Of a stretch of DNA of 64,000 nt, positions 8,911 to 19,351 are shown in pieces. The position numbers and the translations under genes were made by a program. Numbering within the stretch: the stretch's first letter is position 1; each line of letters starts with the position of its first letter. The DNA comes from CAYZHM01 sp964478225 (GTDB lineage Bacteria; Pseudomonadota; Alphaproteobacteria; Micavibrionales; Micavibrionaceae): NCBI GenBank assembly GCA_964478225.1, contig CAYZHM010000002.1, positions 62,001 through 126,000 of the forward strand, in the 5' to 3' direction. Under the pieces are notes generated by a model. It worked only from the letters and a program-made list of their open reading frames with translations, searched no databases and was not told the origin of the DNA.

Positions 8911-10181
8911 GATTTCTTTTGTAGAACTGCGGCGAAGAAACCGTCCGTTCCGTGGCGGTGCGGGGTGAGACGCATATAAGGGGTGCCGAGGCCAAGGGAT
9001 TCATCGAGTGGCGCGATCTCAAACTCATCATTGCGTTTTAAGAATGTTTCGATCTGATTTTCGTTCTCATCGGGCAGCAGCGAGCATGTTGCATACACAA
9101 GTTTACCGCCGGGCTTTAATGTGTGGGTGACCTTGTCGAGAATTTCGGATTGGATTTGCACAAGCTCCTCCAGCGACGGGCCATATGCCGTCCAGCGCAT
9201 ATCAGGATTGCGGCGCCATGTTCCAGTTCCTGTGCAAGGCACATCACACAAAGTCACATCAAACGTACCCTTCTGGCGTTTCAGCCATTTGCGATGACGA
9301 TCATCACTGAGCGGACGGACTTCAATAATATCGGCGAGGCCTGATTTTTTGAAACGCAGGCGGCCTTTTTCCAGCCGTTTAGGGTCTGTATCCATCGCTA
9401 CGATGCGGCCTTTTCTTTGCATGGCCGAAGCAAGGGCCAGAGTTTTTCCGCCGCCGCCAGCGCAATAATCCAAAACTTGCATGCCGGGCATAGCGCCACA
9501 AATATGAGCGATGAGTTGCGAGCCTTCATCCTGAATGGTGACCCAGCCTTTGTGAAAGGCCTTGGTTTTCGACAAAAAAGCTTTGTCTTGTGCGCGCAGG
9601 CCATAAGGTGAGTATGGTGTGAGATTGGTTTCAACGCCGTCCTTTTTCAAAGAGGCTTGCGCGTCTTCTCTGGAAATCAGAAAAGTGTTCACCCTCATAT
9701 CGAGGGAAGCAGATGGGATCATCGCAGCCATTTCGGTTTCAAAATTATCTCCGAAGTAAGCTTCGAGCTTTTCACGATATAAATCCGGGCACTCCACGCG
9801 GACATGGGCGGGCATATCGGCAAGATTTATGTTTTTGGCAAGAAATTCTCTCTCCTCATCGGTTAAGGGCGCCGGGGCGTATTGAGAGCCATCGCATATA
9901 TCATCGATGCGTTTTTCTTCCAGCCCTTCAAAAGCCTTCAGATAAGCCAATACACGAAGGCGTGGAGTATTTTCTGATTTTAGATTATGTAAAATATATG
10001 ACAGGCGGGCATGATGCCGTGCGATATCGTATAGCCTTTCAGCGACCTCTCGGCGGTCTTTGGAGCCTATATAACGCCGATTGCGCATATAATCCCCAAT
10101 AATTAGATCCATGGGAAGTGGCTTTTTCTCAAGGATTTCAAGAATTTCGATGGTCGTTTGGATGCGCGAAGCGGGTTTCAT
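8907..10181 (-). CDS. rsmB: RsmB/NOP-family rRNA cytosine-C5 methyltransferase
   Basis: SAM-dependent RNA m5C methyltransferase acting on ribosomal RNA. The sequence shows an N-terminal helical RNA-binding region, SAM-binding motif I as DYCAGGGGKTLALAS, motif II around VAMDTDPKRL, motif IV with the PC dipeptide in LCDVPCTGTGTWRRNPD, and motif VI with the catalytic nucleophile region YATCSLLPDENE. Both conserved cysteines (VPC and TCS) are present. I prefer ATG 10181 (MKPASRIQ) over a TTG at 10199. The exact target cytosine (967 in E. coli RsmB) is inferred from family. It overlaps metE tail-to-tail by 4 bases. Confidence 0.88.
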   Translation of the reverse strand: MKPASRIQTTIEILEILEKKPLPMDLIIGDYMRNRRYIGSKDRREVAERLYDIARHHARLSYILHNLKSENTPRLRVLAYLKAFEGLEEKRIDDICDGSQYAPAPLTDEEREFLAKNINLADMPAHVRVECPDLYREKLEAYFGDNFETEMAAMIPSASLDMRVNTFLISREDAQASLKKDGVETNLTPYSPYGLRAQDKAFLSKTKAFHKGWVTIQDEGSQLIAHICGAMPGMQVLDYCAGGGGKTLALASAMQRKGRIVAMDTDPKRLEKGRLRFKKSGLADIIEVRPLSDDRHRKWLKRQKGTFDVTLCDVPCTGTGTWRRNPDMRWTAYGPSLEELVQIQSEILDKVTHTLKPGGKLVYATCSLLPDENENQIETFLKRNDEFEIAPLDESLGLGTPYMRLTPHRHGTDGFFAAVLQKKS

Positions 10182-10265
10182 GATCTTTTTTTCTAGCAAT
10201 GTTCTGCAAAATGCTTATATTTGAATCAAGGTATCACGTAAAGATAAATAGTTTTGGGTTAGACT

Positions 10266-10421
10266 ATGAATAAAGAACAACAAAAACCGATCAATTTTAA
10301 GAAGACTTGGCAGCGCGAGTCAGGAACGCAGCCTGGGTTGCTTCTGGACGTTATGAACATGCAAGGGGTTAAGCTTTTGAAGCCCGGTGTGCGTGCTCAA
10401 ACGGGTTCAAAGGTCGCTTAA
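10266..10421 (+). CDS. small hypothetical protein, 51 residues
   Basis: An open reading frame from ATG 10266 to TAA 10421 in the 250-base gap between rsmB and guaB. The peptide begins MNKEQQKPINFKKTWQ and ends QTGSKVA; it is basic with ten lysines or arginines, a central LLLDVMNMQGVKLLKPG stretch and no cysteines or membrane segment. No strong Shine-Dalgarno sequence precedes it. It is convergent with guaB (8-base gap). Codon use looks ordinary for the region. I do not recognise a family. Confidence 0.45.
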   Translation: MNKEQQKPINFKKTWQRESGTQPGLLLDVMNMQGVKLLKPGVRAQTGSKVA

Positions 10422-10429
10422 TTAAAAAA

Positions 10430-11929
<1,500 letters not shown>

Positions 11930-11998
11930 TTAAATCTCATGAATTTGCAGGTGAGTTATACCCCAATTTGAAAAAATGTAAAGTTTTTTATCCTTTTC

Positions 11999-12466
11999 TT
12001 AAGCCGCTGCTTCGTTGCCACATTGGTGCCCGCTGCGATAGCAACGCTGATCAGTGATGCCGCCTTCCGACACAAGCTTAAGTAAAGGAAGAGCAAAATT
12101 TGGCCAACCATGTCCAAAGCTATCGGCAGCCTCTTGCGTGGGAATATTATAATGGCGCAAAGAAAGTTGTGTGCCTCCATTCTCTGCCTTCAGCAAAATT
12201 TCCACCGTGGATTCTCCATGTTCTAGACCTGCGACGTTGCCCCAGGTAAAAACCACCTTTTCATATGGGGTAACTTCGAGATAGTCGCCCGAGCATTCAT
12301 TGCCATCTTTGGAGGCCACAAAGAACTTTCCCCCTGCTACGCCTTGAATATCAACGATTTCACCAAACCATTGCGCTGCCTTTTCCTGCTCCGTTAGATA
12401 GGAGAAGACTGTTTCAGGGCTGGCCTCAATGAAAATACCACATTTGAATTCGATCATGTTGCTCAT
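11999..12466 (-). CDS. SRPBCC (AHSA1-like) domain protein
   Basis: A 155-residue START/Bet v1-like protein of the activator-of-Hsp90 ATPase homology group. Typical elements are the N-terminal IEASPETVFSYLTEQEKAAQWFGE, the strand-turn GGKFFVASKDGNECSGDYLEVTPYEKVVFTW, and the C-terminal helix region SFGHGWPNFALPLLKLVSEGG. Such proteins bind hydrophobic ligands in a cavity; the ligand here is unknown. Its ATG overlaps the stop of the upstream ArsR gene by 4 bases (ATGA), so the two are translationally coupled. ArsR-AHSA1 pairs are a common arrangement. The C-terminal tail with two cysteines (QRCYRSGHQC) is unusual and might bind a metal, but this is speculative. Confidence 0.85.
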   Translation of the reverse strand: MSNMIEFKCGIFIEASPETVFSYLTEQEKAAQWFGEIVDIQGVAGGKFFVASKDGNECSGDYLEVTPYEKVVFTWGNVAGLEHGESTVEILLKAENGGTQLSLRHYNIPTQEAADSFGHGWPNFALPLLKLVSEGGITDQRCYRSGHQCGNEAAA

Positions 12467-12774
12467 GGTTTGTTCCTTTCTTCATGTTCTGCAAGTGATT
12501 TTAGTTTTTGTAGACGCGGCTGCCAGAACTCCTCCAAGACCTTTTGGATGGCGTGGAAACCCTCGGGTTGAATGCTGTAGAGGCGTTTTGTCCCTTCGCG
12601 GCGCTCTTGCAACAAGCCATGCGTCTTTAAAACACCAATATGCTGTGAAATGGCCGGACGGGTTATGTTGTGGAAGTTTTCAGCTATTTCTCCAGCCGGA
12701 AGTTCACCATCCTTTAGCAATTGAAGGATGGCAAAACGGGTTGGGTCGCTGATTGCTTGAAGTTGCTGTATCAT
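12463..12774 (-). CDS. ArsR-family winged-helix transcriptional regulator
   Basis: A 103-residue dimeric DNA-binding repressor type. The winged-helix motif is clear: SDPTRFAILQLLKDGELPAGEIAENF, then the recognition helix TRPAISQHIGVLKTHGLL and wing QERREGTKRLYSIQP. There is no CxC metal-binding motif as in true ArsR/SmtB sensors, which fits the subgroup that pairs with SRPBCC proteins. It is the first gene of a two-gene operon, and a symmetrical operator-like site sits just upstream (12781-12816), suggesting autoregulation. Confidence 0.88.
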   Translation of the reverse strand: MIQQLQAISDPTRFAILQLLKDGELPAGEIAENFHNITRPAISQHIGVLKTHGLLQERREGTKRLYSIQPEGFHAIQKVLEEFWQPRLQKLKSLAEHEERNKP

Positions 12775-12780
12775 TTTTAT

Positions 12781-12816
12781 ATGTTAGCATTAACTTACGT
12801 AAGTGTCAACTAACAT
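12781..12816. promoter_or_regulatory. nested dyad, likely operator of the ArsR-type regulator
   Basis: Two inverted repeats share one centre (12798.5): an inner perfect 12-base palindrome ACTTACGTAAGT (12793-12804) and outer arms ATGTTAG (12781-12787) and CTAACAT (12810-12816). It begins 6 bases upstream of the ArsR start, where a repressor would block transcription. Symmetry is seen directly; binding is inference. Confidence 0.6.
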
Positions 12817-12830
12817 TTATGACCGCGCTC

Positions 12831-13478
12831 TTATCCGCGGAAACCCATAGCCACAAGATATTGTTCGGCGGATTCTTTACGGCTGGCTGGCGGCTTCATG
12901 TGTCGGATGGTGTCAAAATCTTTTTTCATTTCCATCAAGATCTCGCTTTGGGCGCCGCCTTGAAACACTTTGGCGACAAAAGTGCCGCCGGGACGCAGGA
13001 CTTCTTTGGCAAAGTAATATGCGGCCTCAACCGCCGCCATAATGCGCAAATGGTCTGTTTGTTTGTGACCCATGGTGTTGGGGGCGATGTCGCTGAGGAC
13101 GAGACTTGCCGGGCCGCCGAGAGCGTCTTTCAGGCGTTGGGGCGCTTCATCATCCATAAAATCCATCTTGATAAACTCAGCCCCCGGAATCTCGTCCATG
13201 TCCAGGAGATCAAGGGCAACAACGCGGCAACCCTTGGCAACGGCGACCTGAGTCCAGCCGCCCGGAGCTGCCCCAAGATCCACAACAACCTGACCGGGTT
13301 TGAAGAGTTTATATTTCTCGTCAATCTCAAGGATCTTAAAAGCAGCACGCGAGCGATAGCCCTCGCGTTCAGCACGCGCTATGTAAGGGTCGTTGAGCTG
13401 TCTTTGCAGCCAAAGGGTCGAGCCGATTTTTCGGCCTTTTGCGGTTTTAACCCTTGTTTTTGCTTTATTTCGAGACAT
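12831..13478 (-). CDS. rlmE: 23S rRNA (uridine-2'-O-)methyltransferase RlmE/FtsJ
   Basis: Methylates the 2'-hydroxyl of U2552 in the 23S A-loop late in 50S assembly. The 215-residue protein carries the K-D-K-E catalytic set in family context: Lys in SRAAFKILEID, Asp in VLSDIAPNTMG, Lys in FVAKVFQGG and Glu in SRKESAEQYLVA. The SAM-binding motif is VVDLGAAPGGWTQVA. Length fits. The N-terminus starts with a basic tail (MSRNKAKTRVKTAKGRK). It is divergent from the M48 protease gene and upstream, on the same strand, of the ArsR pair. Confidence 0.95.
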   Translation of the reverse strand: MSRNKAKTRVKTAKGRKIGSTLWLQRQLNDPYIARAEREGYRSRAAFKILEIDEKYKLFKPGQVVVDLGAAPGGWTQVAVAKGCRVVALDLLDMDEIPGAEFIKMDFMDDEAPQRLKDALGGPASLVLSDIAPNTMGHKQTDHLRIMAAVEAAYYFAKEVLRPGGTFVAKVFQGGAQSEILMEMKKDFDTIRHMKPPASRKESAEQYLVAMGFRG

Positions 13479-13552
13479 TTTTCTCTCATATTACTGATTA
13501 GTCGCTGCACCCTATAGCAAAGGCGCGCGAAAGACAAGGATTGATTTACATA

Positions 13553-14929
13553 ATGGAAATTCCGAGGCATTTTCGCCTTTTTCTTCTTGGTTTGGTGATG
13601 GTTGGGGCTGCGGCGGGATTTCTCGCTGGTCCTGTTGCCGCTCAAAAGGGTAATGCGCCGATTATTATCCGTGATACGGAGATTGAAAACACACTCAAAG
13701 AATGGGCAAGGCCCCTTTTTAAGGCGGCGAATATTGATCCCAACGGTATCGATATTGTTTTGATCCAAAGCCCGCAAATCAACGCCTTCGTTGCTGGCGG
13801 GGCGAATATCTTTATCTATACCGGACTTATCGAGAAAACAAAAAATCCGGAAGAATTAATTGGCGTGATGGCCCACGAACTTGGGCACATTGAAGGCGGG
13901 CATTTGATTGCCACACGCCGGGCGTTTGAGCGAGCCTCTTACGAGAGCATTGTTGGGACTGTGGTTGGTATTGGCGCCGCAATTTTAAGCGGTCAAGGCG
14001 AAGCGGCCTCGGCCATTATTTCAGGATCGCAAAATATTGCGGGCCGCAGATTTCTTAGTCACACCCGCGTTAATGAATCCGCCGCAGATCAAGCGGCCCT
14101 TCGTTACATGCAGCAAGGCGAGATTAACCCGGCAGGACTTGTCAGTTTTTTCCGCGTACTTGAATCACAAGAATTACTGCCGACTGACCAGCAAACCGAA
14201 TATATGCGGACGCACCCTTTGACGCGCAACCGTATTGATGCTGTTGAGAATAGTGCGAAGTCCTCTCCTTATTACGGACAAGCTACACCCCAAAAGTGGC
14301 AAGACGATCATGCGCGTATAAAAGCCAAATTGATGGGTTTTATTAATCCTGCCGCTGTGCCCTGGACGTATGATGATCGTGATCATTCGATTGTTGCGCG
14401 TTATGCCCGCGCCATTGCTGCTTATAAAACAAATAAAGTCGATGAATCCTTGACGCTCATGGATGAGCTCCTCGCGGATGAGCCCGATAATCCTTATTTC
14501 TTGGAATTGAAAGCCCAAATGCTTGTGGATTATGGGCGCCTTGAACCAGCCATTCCTCTTTATCGCCGTTCGGTGTCCTTGCTTGATAAGAACACAGGGT
14601 TGATCCGCACCTCTCTTGGTCATGCCCTTCTTGAGAGTGGTGATGATTCTAATGTTGATGAAGCGATTACTGTTTTGAAGGCAGCGCTTGTTGATGAACA
14701 ACGTTCCCCGCGTATACACCGGCTTCTTGCTACGGCTTATGGGCGCAAAGGGGATGAGATTGATGCCAAGTTGAATCTTGCGGAAGAAGCTGTGTTACAA
14801 GGCCGGTATGATTACGCGAAGGCGCAAGCCGAGTTTGTCGTCGAGAATGCGTCTGCCGGGAGCCGTGAAGCTATACAAGCCCAGGATATTGTTTCTTATA
14901 TTGAACAAGTTGATACAAAGCAAAAATAA
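13553..14929 (+). CDS. periplasmic M48 metalloprotease with TPR repeats (BepA-like)
   Basis: Zinc protease of the M48 family, probably exported. From ATG 13553 there is a signal peptide (FLLGLVMVGAAAGFLAGPVAAQ), then the M48 domain with HELGH (about 108-112) and a third ligand Glu in VNESAADQAALRYM, then a C-terminal helical part of about 180 residues with TPR-like pairs (PYFLELKAQMLVDYGRLEPAIPLYRRS; LGHALLESGDDSNVDEAITVL). This is the plan of BepA/YfgC, which degrades or assists assembly of outer-membrane beta-barrel proteins. An upstream TTG at 13541 is less likely as a start because AAGGA directly abuts it. Family is firm; the specific substrate is inferred. Confidence 0.88.
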   Translation: MEIPRHFRLFLLGLVMVGAAAGFLAGPVAAQKGNAPIIIRDTEIENTLKEWARPLFKAANIDPNGIDIVLIQSPQINAFVAGGANIFIYTGLIEKTKNPEELIGVMAHELGHIEGGHLIATRRAFERASYESIVGTVVGIGAAILSGQGEAASAIISGSQNIAGRRFLSHTRVNESAADQAALRYMQQGEINPAGLVSFFRVLESQELLPTDQQTEYMRTHPLTRNRIDAVENSAKSSPYYGQATPQKWQDDHARIKAKLMGFINPAAVPWTYDDRDHSIVARYARAIAAYKTNKVDESLTLMDELLADEPDNPYFLELKAQMLVDYGRLEPAIPLYRRSVSLLDKNTGLIRTSLGHALLESGDDSNVDEAITVLKAALVDEQRSPRIHRLLATAYGRKGDEIDAKLNLAEEAVLQGRYDYAKAQAEFVVENASAGSREAIQAQDIVSYIEQVDTKQK

Positions 14930-15033
14930 CTGAATAGGTGAAAAATTAACCTTTTCATGGGACGCTGTAACTTATACCCTTACGCTAGCGAATGAATTTC
15001 AAGCGGTGGTCATAAAATAGGAGCGGCTCTCAT

Positions 15034-15795
15034 ATGATGTTTTCCAAATTTTCTTCTTTCTCATTGAAAACCTTAACGATTTTGACTTTAAGCACAGGGA
15101 TTGCTAGTGCGGTGCATGCTGAGGAGCCCGCTTCTTTTACTCCCGAGCAAAAAGAAGCGATTATTTCCATTTTGGAACAACATCTTAAAGATAAACCCGA
15201 AATTGTTATGAATGCGCTTCAGCTTCATCAGGAAAACGAAGCCAAAGCCGAAGAAGATCGGGCGAAAAAATCCATCCAGGACAATTTGGCGAATCTGACC
15301 AGCAAAGATTTGCCTTCGGCGGGTAATCCCGAAGCCAGCATTACAGTCGTAGAGTTCTTTGATTATAATTGCGGTTATTGCAAACGGGCGCTTCCAGATA
15401 TTCAACAAACCCTTAAAGATGACAAAGATGTAAGATTTGTATTCCTGGACATGCCGATTTTGGGCCCGACATCACGGTCTGCCGCTCAATATGCATTGGC
15501 AGCCAAAAACCAAGGCAAGTATTTTGAGTATCACGCAGCCCTCATGGATTTTCGCGGTGAAAAGACCGAAGAGGAGTTGACAAAAATTGGAACCAATCTT
15601 GGGCTTGATCTTGAAAAATTGAAGACAGATGCAGCTTCGGCAGATGTGTCCAAAACCATTGAAGATAATATGAAGCTAGCCAGCGAGATTGGTATTCAGG
15701 GCACACCGGCCTTTATTGTCGATGGAGTCCTATTCCGTGGTTATCTAGGGCCTGATGGTTTGGCGGCAGAGCTTAAAAAAGCTCGTGAGAATTAG
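15034..15795 (+). CDS. periplasmic DsbA-family oxidoreductase (ScsC/Com1-like)
   Basis: A 253-residue exported thioredoxin-fold protein. After a signal peptide ending near AVHAEE there is a charged helical segment (about 33-85, FTPEQKEAIISILEQHLKDKPEIV...), like the N-terminal oligomerisation region of ScsC proteins; then the DsbA domain with the redox motif FFDYNCGYCKRAL (Cys 113 and 116) and the cis-Pro loop GTPAFIVDG. ScsC/Com1-type proteins act as disulfide isomerases or oxidases in the periplasm and are linked to copper tolerance. It is followed by a second DsbA-fold gene and a copper chaperone. The start ATG ATG at 15034/15037 is preceded by AGGAG. Confidence 0.88.
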   Translation: MMFSKFSSFSLKTLTILTLSTGIASAVHAEEPASFTPEQKEAIISILEQHLKDKPEIVMNALQLHQENEAKAEEDRAKKSIQDNLANLTSKDLPSAGNPEASITVVEFFDYNCGYCKRALPDIQQTLKDDKDVRFVFLDMPILGPTSRSAAQYALAAKNQGKYFEYHAALMDFRGEKTEEELTKIGTNLGLDLEKLKTDAASADVSKTIEDNMKLASEIGIQGTPAFIVDGVLFRGYLGPDGLAAELKKAREN

Positions 15796-15862
15796 GGCTG
15801 TTTTATAGTCTGCTCAATTTTTTTGTGTGGTCAGTCTAAGCTAAATCCTGTAAAAAACCTTT

Positions 15863-16468
15863 ATGATTAAACGAGTCTTTCTTGGAGCACTGGTAACCCT
15901 CTTTGCGGTTGTCGTTATTTTTCTTTGTGCGCAAATATATTCACAAAGTAAAATTTTGAGGGCGCTTGATGATGTTCCACCGGCTTATGCATACGGGCCA
16001 GCGGATGCAGATCTCAGCATGGTTGAGTTTGTGAAATATACATGCCCGCATTGCAGAGATATTCACGGCACAGTATTGGAAGCGGTTCAGCGTGACGGGC
16101 ATGTTCGTTATGTGCCACGCGTCCTTCCTACCTCTGGGCTTGCGGATGCACAAATGGCCTACGCCGCAGCACGGCAAGACGCCTTTAAATTGGCGCATGA
16201 ATCACTGCTGCAAGATCCGCGTATTATGGACGAAGGCGGATTGATGGCGATTGCAGGAACGCTGGGGCTTGATACAGAAAAGCTGCAAGCTGATATGGAA
16301 GATGATGCCGTGATTGCAGAGATTAACGAGAATGTTCATTTGTTTCATGCTGTGGGCGGACGGGCGACACCCACTTTTTTGATTGGGAATGATATTCTGT
16401 ATGTGCCAGAGGGGCGCATGCCGACGGTTGAGGATTTTTTAAAAATGTTTGAGGAGGCCAGACAATGA
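15863..16468 (+). CDS. membrane-anchored DsbA-like thioredoxin protein
   Basis: A 201-residue protein with an N-terminal hydrophobic anchor (VFLGALVTLFAVVVIFLCAQIY) and a periplasmic DsbA fold: redox motif YTCPHCRDIHG (Cys 61 and 64, CPHC as in E. coli DsbA), an inserted helical domain, and the cis-Pro loop GGRATPTFLIGN. It lacks the long N-terminal helix of the preceding ScsC-like protein. Its last 4 bases overlap the start of the PCuAC gene (ATGA), implying coupled translation. A role in keeping the cysteines of copper-handling proteins in the right redox state is inferred from this coupling. Confidence 0.85.
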   Translation: MIKRVFLGALVTLFAVVVIFLCAQIYSQSKILRALDDVPPAYAYGPADADLSMVEFVKYTCPHCRDIHGTVLEAVQRDGHVRYVPRVLPTSGLADAQMAYAAARQDAFKLAHESLLQDPRIMDEGGLMAIAGTLGLDTEKLQADMEDDAVIAEINENVHLFHAVGGRATPTFLIGNDILYVPEGRMPTVEDFLKMFEEARQ

Positions 16469-17007
16469 GAGCTTTTTTAATATTACTGCTTTTTATTACA
16501 CTATTTCCCTCTTATGCATTCGCATGCCCGGGGGGCGTAGAAACATGTGATGAAAATGGAGAAAATTGTGTTCGACCCAAATGTGTCCATGCCCAAGTTG
16601 AAGACGTATCTATCCAAAGTGCTTATTCCTATGCCACTGCTTATAGTCAGAAGAGCGGCGCAGTATTTATTGAAATCGCAAATACCAGCGAGCAGGACGA
16701 CAAATTGCTTAGCGCGTCTACAGACGTCGCAGAGAGCGCTGAGTTGCACACGATGGCGCATGAAAACGATGTCATGAAAATGCGTAAAGTTGAATCGATG
16801 GATATTCCCGCGAATTCTTCGGTTTCGCTGCAGCCTGCCGGTGACCATATTATGCTGATCGGATTGAAAGCCCCGCTTCAAGAAGGCGAGATGTTCACCG
16901 TTGATTTGCAATTCGAACATGCGGGCACGGTGAGCGTTCCCGTCGAAGTGCGTGCCGCCGGGTCTGTACCGGAAAACAATCACCATGATCACGGGCATCA
17001 GCATTAA
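16465..17007 (+). CDS. periplasmic copper chaperone PCu(A)C
   Basis: A 180-residue exported protein of the PCuAC (DUF461) family that delivers Cu(I) to the CuA site of cytochrome c oxidase. It has a signal peptide (FLILLLFITLFPSYAFA), a short extension with four cysteines (CPGGVETCDENGENC, then PKC), then the cupredoxin-like domain with the copper motif: HTM (95-97), MKM (104-106) and, after about 20 residues, HIM (128-130). The C-terminus is His-rich (NNHHDHGHQH), a likely extra metal site. It is co-translated with the DsbA-like protein upstream and immediately followed by aroQ. A sco gene lies far away at 58637. Confidence 0.85.
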   Translation: MRAFLILLLFITLFPSYAFACPGGVETCDENGENCVRPKCVHAQVEDVSIQSAYSYATAYSQKSGAVFIEIANTSEQDDKLLSASTDVAESAELHTMAHENDVMKMRKVESMDIPANSSVSLQPAGDHIMLIGLKAPLQEGEMFTVDLQFEHAGTVSVPVEVRAAGSVPENNHHDHGHQH

Positions 17008-17439
17008 ATGAAAAAAATTCTTATTCTTAATGGCCCTAATTTGAATATGCTCGGCTTGAGAGAGCCTGAGATTTATGGTGACCAGACACTGGAAGATATT
17101 GAAGAGCTGTGCCGGGAGAAAGCATCGACACTCGGTTTTGATATAGATTTCAGACAGTCTAATCATGAAGGCGTGCTCGTAGACTGGATCCAACAAGCGC
17201 GCGGGGTTTTTGATGGTGTTATTATCAACGGCGGAGCATATACTCACACCTCAATTGCCATTCATGATGCGCTGCGTATTCTGGATATGCCTGTGATTGA
17301 AGTTCATATCTCTGACCCCAAGAAACGCGAGAGTTTCCGCCATATTTCTTACATTGAGCCTGTGGCACAAGCCCATTTTGTGGGACATGGGACAAACGGG
17401 TATATTATGGCTCTGGACAGTTTACGCGAGTTGCTTTGA
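17008..17439 (+). CDS. aroQ: type II 3-dehydroquinate dehydratase
   Basis: Third step of the shikimate pathway: dehydrates 3-dehydroquinate to 3-dehydroshikimate; cytoplasmic dodecamer. The 143-residue protein begins ILILNGPNLNMLGLREPEIYG, which contains the flexible loop Arg and the catalytic Tyr; further active-site pieces are NGGAYTHTSIAIHDAL, EVHISDPKKRESFRH (His/Arg) and VGHGTNGY. The ATG follows directly on the TAA of the PCuAC gene with no gap, so it is probably expressed from the same transcript. It is followed by accB, a common alphaproteobacterial order. Confidence 0.97.
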   Translation: MKKILILNGPNLNMLGLREPEIYGDQTLEDIEELCREKASTLGFDIDFRQSNHEGVLVDWIQQARGVFDGVIINGGAYTHTSIAIHDALRILDMPVIEVHISDPKKRESFRHISYIEPVAQAHFVGHGTNGYIMALDSLRELL

Positions 17440-17494
17440 CTTTTACACTAGAGTGGGTTAATCAGGTTTTTTTAGCAGGCAAGGGTTAAATAAT

Positions 17495-17953
17495 ATGAAA
17501 ATAGATGCAAAAGCAATTAAAGAGCTGGCGGAGCTGCTGGAAGAGACCGGTTTGAATGAGATCGAAGTTGGCGAAGGTGACCAGGTCATTCGCGTTTCCA
17601 AAGGTGGCGGCGTTATGATGGGTAGCCCGGGTATGCATCCCTCTTATGCCATGCCTTCGGATCCAACCTTGCCACAACAGGCGAATGTTTCGGCCCCTGA
17701 TACTATTGCGCATACACATCCGGGAGCAGTGACCTCGCCGATGGTGGGTACAGCTTATTTGGCTCCTGAGCCTGGAGCAGCTTCTTTTGTTAAAAAGGGT
17801 GACAAGGTCAAAGCCGGCGACACGCTTTTGATTATTGAGGCCATGAAGGTCATGAATCCAATCAAAGCGGAAAAAGGCGGAACTGTGACGCAGATTGCCA
17901 TTGATAATGGCGAGCCGGTTGAGTTTGGCGATGTGCTGATGGTTATTGAATAG
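17495..17953 (+). CDS. accB: acetyl-CoA carboxylase biotin carboxyl carrier protein
   Basis: Carries the biotin that shuttles CO2 between AccC and the AccAD carboxyltransferase in fatty-acid synthesis. The 152-residue protein has an N-terminal helical domain ([25 protein letters not shown]), a Pro/Met-rich linker (about 45-78), and a C-terminal biotinyl domain with the biotinylation site EAMKVMN. The protruding thumb typical of AccB ([13 protein letters not shown]) is present. AAGGG stands 9 bases before the start. accC follows after 5 bases. Confidence 0.97.
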   Translation: MKIDAKAIKELAELLEETGLNEIEVGEGDQVIRVSKGGGVMMGSPGMHPSYAMPSDPTLPQQANVSAPDTIAHTHPGAVTSPMVGTAYLAPEPGAASFVKKGDKVKAGDTLLIIEAMKVMNPIKAEKGGTVTQIAIDNGEPVEFGDVLMVIE

Positions 17954-17958
17954 AACTC

Positions 17959-19320
17959 ATGGGCGCCCCGTTGAAAATCAAAAAAATTCTTATTGCCAAC
18001 CGTGGAGAGATTGCTCTTCGAATTGTCAGGGCATGCCGTGAGCTTGATATTCAAAGCGTGGTCGTGCATTCCACCGCTGACGCAAGCGCGATGGCAGTGC
18101 GGCTGGCGGATGAATCGGTTTGTATTGGCCCCCCAGCGGCGCGTGATAGCTATCTCAACATTCCTTCCATTTTAAGTGCGGCGTCTTTGGCTGGTGTCGA
18201 TGCGATTCATCCGGGGTATGGTTTTTTGTCTGAGAATGCGCAATTTGCCCGCATGGTGGAAGAACATGGCTTTATTTTTATTGGCCCAAAACCTGAGCAT
18301 ATCGAGAGTATGGGCGATAAGGTTGTCGCCAAACAAACTGTTGCAGCGCTTGGATTGCCGGTTGTTCCTGGTTCCCCTGGCGGAGTGACGTCGGTTGAAG
18401 ATGGTCTAAAAATTTCCAAAAAAATGGGTTTCCCGGTTTTAATTAAGGCCGCGTCAGGCGGTGGCGGCAAAGGTATGCAAGTTGTGCGTGAAGAAGGCGA
18501 ATTCAAAAATGCCTATTCGACGGCACGCTCGGAAGCCAAAGCCAATTTTGGTGATGATACCGTTTACATTGAAAAGTTTTTAGAAAAGCCGCGTCATATT
18601 GAGATCCAGGTTTTTGGTGATGAGCATGGCAATGCGATTCACCTTGGCGAGCGTGATTGCTCGATCCAACGGCGTCACCAAAAGCTGATTGAAGAAGGGC
18701 CTTCTCCTGTACTGACTGATGATTTACGTGAGCAAATCGGCTCGCTTGCGGCGGATACCATCCGCAAGATGGGATACCGCGGCGCAGGAACGATTGAATT
18801 CCTTTATGAAGATGGAAAATTCTATTTCATGGAAATGAACACGCGGATTCAAGTTGAACACCCTGTGACCGAGATGATTACCGGAATTGATTTGATTGCT
18901 GAGCAAATTCGTGTGGCTGCCGGAGAACCTCTCAGTATTCAAAAAGATCGTATTCGTTTTCGTGGACACTCTATTGAGGTCCGGATTAATGCGGAGGACC
19001 CAAAAACTTTTACGCCGTCGCCAGGAATGATTACGCGTTTTCATGCGCCAGGCGGATTGGGTGTGCGGTTTGATTCTGCGATCTACGGTGGATATACCAT
19101 ACCGCCTTATTATGATTCCATGATTGGGAAGCTTATTGTGCATGGACGGACCCGCGAAGAATGTATCCGCAGACTTCGCCGTGCTATTCGTGAAACCGTT
19201 ATTGATGGTGTGAAAACGACCCTGCCCTTGCATGATTGGATCTTGCAGCAAGAAGACTTCGTTTCGGGCAATTACACCATACATTGGTTGGAAAAGCAGC
19301 TTAAAGACCAAAAAGCTTGA
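17959..19320 (+). CDS. accC: acetyl-CoA carboxylase, biotin carboxylase subunit
   Basis: ATP-grasp enzyme that carboxylates the biotin on AccB with bicarbonate and ATP. The 453-residue chain has the N-terminal biotin carboxylase domain ([24 protein letters not shown]), the ATP-grasp glycine-rich loop [10 protein letters not shown], the metal-binding [14 protein letters not shown], and the C-terminal domain with [11 protein letters not shown]. Length fits AccC rather than longer multidomain carboxylases. It is in one operon with accB. Confidence 0.97.
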   Translation: MGAPLKIKKILIANRGEIALRIVRACRELDIQSVVVHSTADASAMAVRLADESVCIGPPAARDSYLNIPSILSAASLAGVDAIHPGYGFLSENAQFARMVEEHGFIFIGPKPEHIESMGDKVVAKQTVAALGLPVVPGSPGGVTSVEDGLKISKKMGFPVLIKAASGGGGKGMQVVREEGEFKNAYSTARSEAKANFGDDTVYIEKFLEKPRHIEIQVFGDEHGNAIHLGERDCSIQRRHQKLIEEGPSPVLTDDLREQIGSLAADTIRKMGYRGAGTIEFLYEDGKFYFMEMNTRIQVEHPVTEMITGIDLIAEQIRVAAGEPLSIQKDRIRFRGHSIEVRINAEDPKTFTPSPGMITRFHAPGGLGVRFDSAIYGGYTIPPYYDSMIGKLIVHGRTREECIRRLRRAIRETVIDGVKTTLPLHDWILQQEDFVSGNYTIHWLEKQLKDQKA

Positions 19321-19351
19321 CAATTAATTTAACATAATGTAAGTTATTGCG

